Assembly (NCBI GenBank): GCA_963766345.1
Contig: CAVXZL010000012.1
Location: 992,001-1,056,000, forward strand
DNA from: DASVFB01 sp963766345
GTDB taxonomy: Bacteria > Actinomycetota > Thermoleophilia > Gaiellales > Gaiellaceae
Reading direction: 5' to 3'
DNA length: 64,000 nt
Positions 35,501-47,500 of the stretch are shown piece by piece. Position 1 is the first letter of the stretch. Every line of letters begins with the position of its first letter. Both the position numbers and the translations under genes were made by a program. The notes below the pieces were generated by a model. The model saw only the letters and a program-made list of their open reading frames with translations. It was not told the DNA's origin and did not search any database.

Positions 35501-38500
35501 CTTCACCGGCATCACCGGCTGCACGGGGACTCCGGACGACAACGCGAACGTGAGCGGCTCGTCGGCACAGCAGTCGGGCGGCGGCACGACCGGCGACGGT
35601 AAGTCGAAGACCGGCGACGGCGACCAGAACAAGAGCGCCGCCCTCGCCGTGACGGTGCTCGTCGCGACGACCCAGGCGTACATCGCGCCGACCGACGCCT
35701 CCTCCGCGCACGCGATCACGACGACCGGCGGCACGCAGACCCTCCACGCAGGCGCAAAGAACAGCGCGACCGCGGACGCCGACGCCGGCAACGTCAAGTT
35801 CGCGCCCGACGCGCCGACCTTCAGCGGTGCGGCGACCACCGGCGGCTTCCTCGAAGGCGGCAAGACCTACTACTACCGTGTCAGCGCCGTCTACGCCGCC
35901 GGCGAGAGCCTGCCCGGCGGGGAGGGGAAGTACGACGTCCCGAGCGGGACGAACACGAACAAGATCACGCTCAACTGGACGGCGCTCTCGGACGCGACGG
36001 GCTACAAGGTCTACCGCGGCACCGAGAGCGGCCAGGAGCAGCTGCTCGCGACCCTCGGCAACGTCCTCGCGTACGTCGACAACACGAACGCGACGCCCTC
36101 GGGCGCCATGCCGACGAGCGACACGAGCTCGGGGATCGCCGTCGCGGTCGCCGTCAATGTCGCCGTCATCACGACCAAGGCGTACGTCGCCGGGAACGCG
36201 AGCCTCACGGCGACCGGCGTCACCCTCGAGGTCACCGCACCGGACAAGTCGACGTTCTCCACGAGCTCGACCTCGGGCGCCGGCGGCAGCAACATCGGCG
36301 TCGCGGGCTCGGTCTCGGTCAACATCGTCGTCGCCGAGGCGACGGCCGTCATCGACAAGCCGACGCCGGTCGCGGTCAACGGGAACCTGACGCTGAACGC
36401 GACGTCGAACTTCGAGAACAAGGCGGAGGCGAAGGCGAAGCAGGCGACCGACGGCAAGGCGTCCGGCATCGGCGCCTCGGTCGCGGTGCACGTCGTCAAC
36501 GACACGACCACTGCGGGCATCGCGAAGGACGCCGATCTGACCGGAGTCCACGACCTGACGATCAACGCGACGAGCACGGACACGATGACCACGACCGCCG
36601 AGGGCGGCGCCTCGACGGGGAGCGACGGCAACTTCTCGTTCGGCGCGGAAGTCGCGATCTCGATCTCGAACATCACGACGAGCGCGACGATCGACAGCGG
36701 CCCCGACCTGACGGTCTCGGGCGCAGTGACGGCGCACGCGACGCAGACGGCGAAGGTGACGACGACGGCCACGGGCAACACGAAGGGCGGCAACGCCTCG
36801 ATCGGCCTCTCGCTCGCGCTCGTGGCGGCGAATCACCTCGCCGACTCGCAGCTGAAGCGCAACCTGACGAGCACCGCGACCGGCACCGCGGGCGCGATCG
36901 GCTTTACCGCCGACGGCTCGTCCTCGAACGACACCGAGGCGACGGCGAGCGCGGCCGGCGCCAAGGGCAAGTCGGGGAGCGGCGCCGAGGACAAGGACTC
37001 GACGAACAAGGACGTGAACCAGAAGGCCGACCAGAACCTCAAGGTCGGCAACGACGCGTCGACTTCGTCCGGCGGCAAGTCGTCCGGCTCCTCGAGCACG
37101 CCGGAGTCGAAGAGCGGCGAGAACGGCGGCACGAAGGTCACCGTCGCCGCCGCCGTCGGCATCGCGCTCGTCACCGCGAAAGCGGTCGCCGGCCTCGCGG
37201 ACGGCAAGGACGTCACGACTCACGCCGGCACCCTCAAATTCCACACGTCCGAGGACGCGGACTCGACGGTGAAGGCGAACGGCAGCGCCGTGGACGGGAC
37301 GACGGCCAACATCGGCGCGGCGGTGGCGATCAACCTCGTCCACGTCACGAACGAGGCGAAGATCGGCCTGAACTCGCTCGTCACCTCCAACGGCCTGGAG
37401 CTCGTCGCAGTCATGCGCAGCTCGGGCGGCGCGAACGGCAAGAACAGCTTCGACAGCGAGGCGACTGCGGGCGCCGGAAAGGGCAACTTCGCCGTCGCCG
37501 GCGCGCTCGCGCTCACGATCGCGGACGTCAAGACGAATGCCGAGATCCTCTCCAACGCGGCTCGCGGCCCTCCGGACGACCTCAACGGGAACGACCTGAC
37601 CCTGACCGCCACCGCCGTCGTCGAGAGCACGACGAAGGCGAAGGCGAAGGACGAGGGGTCGGAGAAGGTCGGCATCGGCGCAGGGGCTTCGATCAACAGC
37701 GTCGACGACACGACCAGCGCTTCCATCGACGACGGTGCCGCGATCACCGGGGCCAAGAAGGTCACCCTCACCGCGACGGACACCGACTCGATGACGACCT
37801 ATGCAGAGGCGGGCACGGCCGGAGCGCCGGGCTCGACGCTCGCGTTCACCGCGGACGCCTCGATCGCGCTGCCGACGGTGAAGACGAGCGCGACGATCGG
37901 CGGCGGGACGTCGCAGACGCTCATCGCCTCCGACGACGTGAGCCTGAGTGCGACGCAGACCGCGAAGGCGACGACGACGGCCAAGGCCGACGCCGTCACC
38001 GGCACCGTCGTGATCGGCCTCGCGCTCGCCCTGGCGATCCCGGACGACGAGGTCTTCGCGACGGCCTCTCGCACCGTCACCGGCAAGTCCGTCAGCCTCT
38101 CCGCGGTCGGCTCGTCGAGCGTCGAGACCGAGGCCGACGCGAGCGCGGCCGGCGCCGCGGGCAAGAACGCCGGCACCGGCAAGGACGGCTCCGGGAAGGA
38201 CGCCAACGGGAAGGCCGACGACAACCTCTCGAGCGCGAACAGCCAGCGCACGGCCGGCACCGGCAAGTCGGCGAACACGAGCGACACGAGCAACGCCAAG
38301 GCGCAGACGTCGGACAACAACGGGACGTCGAGCGGCGACAAGAACACCGTCACCGTCGCCGGCGCGTTCGCGATCAACATCACGAAGACGCGCTCCGAGG
38401 CGTCGCTCGCCGAACACGGCGCGTCGTCACCGCGACGACGGGCGCCGTCAGCCTCACGACGCAGGCGAACTCCGACTCGAAGGCGGACGGCACCGGCAAG

Positions 38501-41500
38501 GCGAAGGAAGCCGGCACCGTCGGGATCGGCGTCGGCGTCTCGGTGAACAAGGTCGAGATCACGAACCTCGCTACCACCAACAACGCGACGGTCAACGGCA
38601 AGGGCCTGGTCGTCAGCGCGACGATCCGCGACGCCTCCGACGATCCGATCCAGCGCTTCCAGGACGGCAAGTGGAGCGAGATCGAGGCCGGAGAGTCGTT
38701 CCCCGAGCAGCCGTCGAACAACGACTTCTTCGAGCTGACGAAGGCCGCGCCGGCCACGAGCACGGTCGACGGCGACCAGACCCTCGGCACGACGCTGAAG
38801 CTGAAGTCCACCGACGAGTTCGGCACGAGCGGCAAGTTCACCGTCACCGGCATCGACGGCACGTGCTCGTACACGACGAACAACACCAGCACGCACGAGC
38901 TCGGCAACATCACCGGCTGCAGCGGCGCCGTGAAGGACAAAGTCACCGTCACGCTCACGACCTCGACGAAGGCAAGCGGCGATCAGACACTCGGCGCCAC
39001 GCTCGTCGTCGCGTCGACCGACGGCTTCGAGACCGCGGGCAAGTTCACGATCGCGGGCGTGAGCGGTACCTGCTCCTACACCGGCAGGCCCGACTCGACG
39101 CACTTCACCGGAGTCAGCGGCTGCACGGGCGCGGTCAAGGACGGTGCGGCCGTCACCCGCGTCCAGCGCGCGCCGGGCATCTACAAGTGGGACGGCTCGA
39201 CGTGGGGCAACCCGGTCACGACGCGCGGCGCCGTCTCGCACGGCACGAGCCTGCCGACGAGCCCGTCGAACGGCGACTTCTTCATCCTCGCCGAGCACGT
39301 CGTCAGCGCAGAGGCGACGTCGGGCGCCGGCGGCGACAAGGACACGCTGAGCCTCGCCGGCGCGCTCGCGCTCAACATCGTCACGATCCACACCGACGCG
39401 CTCGTCGGTGGCGGCGCGACGGTGACCGCGACCGGCGGCGACGTGAAGCTCGCGGCGCAGAGCAACGAGGCCGACACCGCGAAGGCCGACTCCGACGCGA
39501 AGGCCGGCAAGGTCGGCATCGGCGCCTCCGTCGGGCTGAACATCCTCACCGACAACCGAGTGCGCGCGGCGATCCAGGACGGCGCGAGCTTCACCGGCGG
39601 CGGCAAGCTCGACATCACCGCGACGCAGCACCACGTCGTCGAGACCGAGGACAAGGCGGGAACCGCGGGCGGGATCGCGATCAGCCCGTCCGTCTCGATT
39701 GCGATCGTCGACGACCACACGACGGCGCTGCTCGGCACGACGCTCGGGTCGGCGCTGACGATCACGGGCGACGCGACGATCCAGGCGACCGAGGAGCTCG
39801 AGTCGAATCTCGAGTCCGACGCGGAGGCAGCCGGCAAGGACGTCGCCGTCGGCGCCGCCGTCGCCGTCAACGTCGTGACGACGACGACCTCCGCCGACGT
39901 CAACCGCAGCCTCACCGCCGGCGCGATCACGATCGGCGCGACCACCTCGTCGCTGAACGACGTCATGACGAAGGCGAGCGCCAAGGGCGAGTCGCAGGAT
40001 TCCGACGGCGGCAAGCAGGCCGACACGCAGTCGAACGACCAGGTCAAGAACAACCCGAACACGAACGGCAAGACGGGCGGCGACCTGCCGAAGTCGAACG
40101 ACTCGGCGAGCCAGGGCAACGGCCAGGCGAGCGGCCAGTCCGGAAGCCAGGGCGGCGGCGTCGGCGTCGCGGCCGGCGTCTCCGTGAACTGGATCAGGGG
40201 CACGAACACCGCGTCGGTCGGCAGCGGCGTGACGCTCACCGGCAGCGGTGCGGTGAAGGTGAGCGCCGAGCTCGAGACCGGCGCGACCGCGAAGGCGATC
40301 GCCGTCGCCTTCGACCTCAGCCTCAGCGGGTCCGACGCGCGCATCGCCGCGGCCGTCGGCTTCAACTACACGGACGTCCACAACACGGCTCTCGTGAAGC
40401 AGGACGCGCAGGTGTCGGGCAACGGCATCACCGTCGAGGCGGTCATGCCGGCGGGCAAGGAGAACGACTTCGTCGCGCTTGGAGCGTCGGCGGCAGGCGG
40501 CAAGACGAAGGCAGGCGTCGCCGCGTCGATCGCCATCCAGGTGATCAGCTACGACACGAAGGCCCAGATCGAGCAGGGCGCGCACCTGCTCTCGGACGGC
40601 GCGATCACCATCAATGCGGAGAGCACGATCGGGCTGCAGTCGATCGCCGCAGGCGGCAGCCTCGCGCTCAACGGCGTCGGCGTCGGCGGCGGGATCGTCG
40701 TGAACGTCCTGCCGGCCGTTCAGACGCAGGCGCTCGTCGAGTCGAACTCGTCGACGCACATCACGCAGCTCGACGCGCTCCAGGGCATCTCGGTCACCGC
40801 GACGACGACGTTCAAGCCGCTCGACCTGTCCGCCGCGACGCTGCCTGCCGGGATCCTCTCGGTGAGCTCGGTCGCCGCGGGCGGTGCGGGCTCGTCGGGC
40901 GACGCGGCCGTCACCGGCTCCGTGATCGTGGACGTCTTCTCGTTCACGACCGAGGCGCACATCGCCGGCGGCTCGCAGGTGAACAGGCATCCGAAGCTCG
41001 GCTGGACGCCGGGCGCGAGCCAGACCGTCGAGGTGACGGCGACCGACCACACCGACATCGTCAACATCGCCGGCGGCCTCGCGTTCACGACCGGTGACGC
41101 GGCGGTCGGCATCGGCCTCGACGTCGACGTGATCGACAAGACCACGAAGGCGTTCATCGGCGACAACCAGGCGACGATGGTCTCGGCGGCGGGGAAGGTC
41201 ACGGTGAAGGCCGACTCGAGCGAGACGTTCTTCGCCGTCGCGGCCGACATCGCGGTCTCGACGAGCGGGACGGCCTTCGACGGCTCGATCATCGTGCTCG
41301 TCCTCAACCCGGTCGGCGGCACGGGCACCTTCGCCTCGCTCGGCGCCGGCACGACGCTCGCCGCGAACGGCGACGTCGAGGTCACGGCGATCGACAAGGT
41401 CGGCGACGCGAACAACGTCGGGATCAGGCTGATCGCCGGCAACCTCCAGTTCGGCAGCAGCGCCGGCATCGGCATCGCGTCGGCGATCCTCGTCCGCAAC

Positions 41501-44500
41501 GGCACCGTCGACGCGGCGGTCAAGGGCGGCGACATCACGTCGCGCGGCACGAACGGCCTCAGCGTCTCCGCGACGCAGAGCGAGAACGTCTTCCTGCTCG
41601 CGGTCGCCGGCTCGGGCGGCGGCGATGCGGGCGTCGCGGGCTCCGTCGTCGTCGACGTCCAGACGAACAACACGAAGGCGCACATCGACAACGGAACGCG
41701 CGTCAACTGCGCGACCGCGGACTCGTGCGCGAACGGCGGCTCGCCGTCCTCCTCTCAGGGCGTGGCCGTCGCGGCGAAGGACACGACGACGATCGTCTCG
41801 ATCGCAGGCGCGCTTGCATACGGCGGCTCGGCCGGTGTCGGCGTCGGCATCGACGTCGAAGTCCTCACGAAGGACACGGAGGCCTGGATCGGCAACGCCG
41901 GCACGGCGCAGGCGAAGGGCAACGTCTCGGTCGACGCGACGTCGAGCGAGGACGCCCTCTCGATCTCCGTCGGCGGCGGCTTCTCCGGCACCGCGGCCGT
42001 CACCGTCAACGCCGGCGTCTCCGTCTTCAACGTGACGACGAAGGCGTACGTCGCCGACGGCACGAACTCATCGAACGGCGCGAAGATCTTCGCGGACGGC
42101 AGCGTCCGTGTCGCGGCCGACGAGACCCTGACGCTGAACGTGATCGCAGGGAACATCTCCGGCGGCGGCACGGCCGCGGTCGGCGCCGCAGTCTCGGTGC
42201 CGGTCGTCACCAAGGAGACGCACTCCTGGATCGGCAACTTCGCGCAGGTCAACGGCAAGGGCGGCTCGAGCCTCCCGGTGAAGACCGGCGAGTACAGCGT
42301 CACACCGGTCGACACGCGGTTCAATCCCGCGAAGGCCGGCACGATCACCGGCGGCAACACGATCCACTTCGTCGACGACCCGGGCTACAAGGACGCCGAA
42401 GAGGTCGTCTACGACCGCGGCGGCGGGACGTCGATCAGCCCGCTCTGCGACCTGCACGACAAGCAGGCGAGCCTGTGCACGGGCGGCCTCTACTACGTCA
42501 AGAACGTCGGCGCGAACGCGATCCAGCTCTACGACAATCCGAACCTGACCGGGTCGCCGGTCTCGCTCTCCGGCGGCAGCGGCGAGAACCACCGCCTCGT
42601 TCCGACCGACAAGGCCGGCGTCACGACGGACGAGTCGCCCCGCTTCGACCCGGGCGACGACGTCACCGGCAACACGATCAACCTGCCGTACGTGCTCGAG
42701 GCCGACGGGACGGTCGTCGAGACCGGCGACACGGTCGTGTACGCGGCCGGCGGCGGCGCGCCGATCGGCGGGCTCGTCGACGGCGCGACCTACTACGCGA
42801 TCAAGATCGGCGGCAGCGGCAAGACCTACCAGCTCGCCGACACGAAGTGCCACGCCACGGGCCTCGCCGACGACTGCAACGGGACCGCCGGCCCGGTGAC
42901 GCCGCTCGCGCTCGACAAGTCGAAGGCGACCGGCAGGTCGCACAGCCTCGTCGCCGGCGGCCAGACGCCGTCAGGCGATGCGAGCGCGATCGGGCCGCGG
43001 AGCATCTCCATGCCGAGCCCGGCGTTCCGCGGCGTCGCCGTCACGGCGTCGAACAGCGACAACGTCGGCGCGTTCGGCGTCGGCCTCGGCCTCAGCGGCT
43101 CCGTCGCCGTGACGCTCGCCGGCGCCGTCAACGTGACGAACATCCACACCTCAGCGCACATCGGCAACTCGGCGAAGGTGAACTGCGGCGCGACGTGCGC
43201 GGACGACCTCGCCGGCTCGAACACGGCGCAGTCGGTGCGCGTCGCGGCTGCGAACCAGTTCTACGACCTCGGCGTCGCGGTCACGCTGGCGATCGGGAGC
43301 ACCGCCGGCGTCTCGGTGCCGGTCGCCGTCCGCGTCGTCAACATCGACACGAACGCGTACGTCGGCTCGAGTGCGGTCGTGAAGGCCGCGAACGACATCA
43401 CGGTGACGGCCAAGGCCAAGGAGACGATCGTTTCCGTCGCGGTCGGCGCGGGCGGCGGCACCGTCGGCGTGGCGGGCACGGTCTCCGTGACGGTGCTGAA
43501 CGTCCACACGTACGCGTGCACCGGCGCCGTCGCGAGCTTCGGCGACTTCGCCTGCACGAGCGGCGGCGCGACCATGAAGGCCGGGAACAACGTCCTCGTC
43601 GGCGCGAGCGACGACTCGAAGCTCGTGCTGATCACGATCGCGCTGGCCGGCGGCTACGTCGGTGTCGGCGTCGCGGTCGGCGTCGCCGTCGTCGACAAGG
43701 ACACGCAGGCCTACGTCGGGAACGGCAGCGTCGTCGACGCGCTCGCGGGCGGCTCGGCGCTCGGCGGCATCTACGACGGGAACTTCGACTCCACGGGCGA
43801 CTTCGAGAAGCACGGCAGCTTCCACGGCTTCGCCGTCCAGGCCGCTTCGAGCGAGGACGTCTTCGGGCTGGCGCCCGCGATCGGCGGCGGCTTCGTCGGC
43901 GTCGCCGGCGGTGTCGGCGTCACGATCCTCGACGTCACGACCAAGGCGTTCGTCGGCCAGAGCTCGTCGGTGAACCAGCTCGCCGGGGCGGACTCGAGCC
44001 AGTCGGTCAACGTCTCCGCGGTCGACCACTTCAAGTCGATCACCGTCGCCGGCGGCGCGGCGTTCGGCTTCGTCGGCGTCGCGGGCGGCGTCGACATCGG
44101 CTTCGCGGACTCGACGGTGCAGGCGTACCTCGGCGCCGGCTCGAACGTCGCAGCGAAGACCGACGTCGAGGTCAACGCGATCTCGCGCAAGGAAGTGCAG
44201 ACCTACGCGCTGAGCGTCGGCGTCGGCGCGATCGGCGTCGCAGCGTCCGTCTCCGTCTGGACGGTCGGCACGAAGGAGACGAGCACCTACCACGACTCCG
44301 ACGCCGGGCCGTTCCGCGGCGACTGGGACTCGGGGACCGCGAGCTCGGCCGATCCGAAGGTCTTCTACAAGGAGGGCGACGTCGTCACGTTTGACGACGG
44401 CAGCGGTGTGAAGCGGTACTCGGCGAAGAAGGATCACCCGCTGCTCGACCCGACGCACGCGTCCGACTGGCAGGCGCCGACCGACGCGATGGAAGGGAAC

Positions 44501-47500
44501 AGCGGCAGCGTCTCCGCAGCCGACGACGCAGCCGGCGGCGGCAGCGGCGGCTACACGAGCGCGTTCGCCGGCACGACCGGCTCGACCGCCCCGGCTCCGG
44601 GCTGGGTCTCCGGCACCGCCTACAACAAGGGCGACGTCGTCACCGACACGGACGGCCGCACGTACCGCGCCACGCAGAACATCGTCGCCACGACCACCCA
44701 CCCGAAGGACAACGCGGACGAGTGGGCCGGCGCCGACGGCGAGCGGAAGACGAACTCGCGGATCTCGAACGCGATCGCCGGGCCGCAGTCGAACATCAAC
44801 AGCGCCGCCACGAGCGTCGGCGGCAGCGTCGCGACGACGGCGATCTCGACCGTCCCGAGTGCGGGCACGACGGCGACGATCGACGGCACCGTGTCGGCCG
44901 GCGGCCACGTGCACGTCTGGGCGAAGGACGATCTCGGCGTCTTCGGCATCGCGGGAGCGGCGGCCGGCGGCCTCGGCGCGCTCGGCGCCTCGATTCTCGT
45001 CATGAGCGTCAAGAGCAACACGGACGCCGGCGTCGGGCCGAGCGCGAGCATCTCCGCGACGAGCGGCGAGGTGAGCGTGTTCGCCGGGATGATCGAGGAC
45101 TCGACGATGATCGCGTTCACGGGCGCGGCCGGATTCGTCGCCCTCGGCGCGCAGGTCGCGGTCGTCAACGACAGCGGCACGCAGAACGCGCACATCGACA
45201 ACAGCGCCTCGGTTCCGCGAGCAGGCGGCGGCCTGAGCGTCGGCGTCTCGGCGGATCGCGACGTCAACGCCTATGCGATCGGCGTGGCGGTCGGCGGCAT
45301 CGCGGCCGGTGCCGCGGTCGGCGTCGTCAACGTGAACGGGAACGCGAGCGCGACGATCGGCAATGTCGCCGTCGGCGCCTCCGGTCCGGTCAGCGGCGTC
45401 AACGTCAGCGCACACGACGACATCACCTCCGACCTGCTTGTCATCTCCGTCAACGGCGGCGTCGGCGTCGGCCTCAGCGCGGCGATGGCGTTCGCCGATC
45501 TCAGCGGCACGGCCAAGGCAACCTCGGGCGCGCACGGCTCCGTTGGCTCCGGCGGCCTGACCGTCGCCGCCGACGGGACGCACACCGTCACCGTGAAGAC
45601 CGTCAACGTCGCGATCGGCGGCCTCGCAGCGGTCGGCGTCACGGTCGCCCGCGCGAACAACGCGCGCTCGCTCGAGGCCGGCACCTCGTCGACCGGCGAT
45701 CTGACCTTCACCGCGCAGGCGCCGGTATCGGTGACCGCGACCGCGAGCAACAGCTCAGACGCAGAGGCCCCGGGCGGCGGCGGCGGGCTCTTCCAGTCGT
45801 CGATCCTCCTTGCGTTCGCGGTCCTGTCGGGGCACACGACGACGACGATGGACGGCAGCGTCACGAACGCCACCGACATCACGATCAGCGCGATCGCCGA
45901 CAACACCGCGATTGCGAACAGCTTCGTCGTCGGCGTCTCGGTCATCGGCCTCAACGGCGGCGCCGGGTTCGCGACGCTCGACACGGGCTCCGACATCAAG
46001 GCGAGCGTCGGGTCGACCGCGTCGCTCGGCGGCTCCGGGACGATCAAGGTCGAGGCGAAGACCCGGAACGACGGCAACAAGGCCGACGCGAAGGCGGAGG
46101 GAGGCGCGTTCGGCGCCCTCGCCTCGGGCATCGTCTTCATCGCGATCGCGAACATCAAGAGCAAGGTCGAGGCGCACATGGACGGCGACGTCACCGCCGG
46201 TGCCTCGCTCGAGGTCAACGCCGACGGCACGCAGTACGCGCGTGCGCGGACGCTCGCCGGCAGCATGAGCCTCGGCCTTTCGCTCGCGGCCTCGTTCAGC
46301 CTCGCCGACATCGAGGGCAGCTCGCACGTGAGCGCCGAGGGGGCACAGGGCTCGTCGATTGCCGTCGCCGGCACGAGCAAGGTCACGGCGACGTCGCACA
46401 ACACGTCCGACGCGAGCGCGAACGTCGGCTCTGCGGGCGCGCTCGCGGCGGGCGTCTCGATCCCGACGGCGAAGATCTCGGGCGGAACGACCTCGTCCTA
46501 CGACGGCTCGGTCACCGGCGGCACGGGCTTCAACGTCGAGGCGACCGGCTTCAACACGGCCACGGTCTCCGCGAACCCGATCGCGGTCGGCCTCTTCGCG
46601 GGCGCCGGCGCGGCGGCGGACGCCGAGATCACGCCGGGCGCGCAGGTCTCGTCCGGCGTCGGCCAGCACGCGACCCTGACGCTCGGCGGCGGGGCCGCGA
46701 CGATCAAGGCGAGCGCGACGGACAACGCGACGGCGACGACGGACACCGGCCTCGCGCTCGGATTCGTCGGCAGCGTCGCGCTCATCTCCGTGCAGGCGCA
46801 CGACCGCGGCGGCAGCCACGCGTCCTTCGACGGCGAGCTCGTCTCGGCCTCGCAGCTCACGGTGCAGACGGACACGACGCGAAACGCGACGGCGCACCTC
46901 TTCGTCGTCTCGATCTCCCTCGGCGTCGGCACCAGCTTCGCCGACGCGACGACGACCGTCGGCGACGACGCGTTGTCCGTCGACGAGGCCCACCTCGGGA
47001 CGCACACGAACATCCACAGCCCGGGCACCGCCATCACCGTCAAGGCGACGCGCGGCGCGAGCGCGGCCTCGACCGCCGACGGCGGCGCGGGCGGCATCCT
47101 CTCCGGCGACACCGCCATGTTGGCCGCCGCGAGCGTGACCGGCGCGATCAAGGCGTACGGGGACGGCGGCGCCACGATCGGCACCAACGCCGGCAAGGCG
47201 AACAGCCTCCAGGTGCTCGCGAACGACTACGCCACGGCGGCGGCGAATGCGACCGTCGGCGCGGGCTCGCTCGGCTTCACGGCGCGCGGCAGCGAGACGG
47301 ACGCGACGGCGTCGCCGACCGTCGAGGCCTACCTCGGTGCAAACGTCCACGTCGTGCTCGCCGATGGGCTCGGCCACGACCTCACGATCAGGGCGATCTC
47401 GAAGGACGCCGAGGCGGACGCGACGAGCAAGAGCTACGGCGGCGGCGCGGTCGACATCGGCGGCCCCGAGGCGAGCGCGACCTCGAACCCGGTCGTGCAC

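Larger units (their letters stand above)
35270..40160 (+). repeat. Recurrent hydrophilic Ser/Gly/Lys/Asn linkers in about 400-residue super-repeats
   Basis: Lys/Ser/Gly/Asn/Gln-rich, strand-free stretches occur at about 35270-35365, 36958-37135, 38150-38345 and 39985-40160, each followed by a VTVAxAxxI or VGVAAGVSV strand. The blocks beginning VTVAAAVGIAL (37138) and VTVAGAFAINI (38349) are about 1.2 kb apart. Confidence 0.6.

Noticed and set aside
38543..38546. GTGA overlap as a genuine boundary between two coupled genes
   Set aside because: The sense of the downstream frame continues upstream of the GTG to about 38416, and the upstream frame is Arg-rich nonsense over the same stretch, so it is a frameshift rather than a gene junction.
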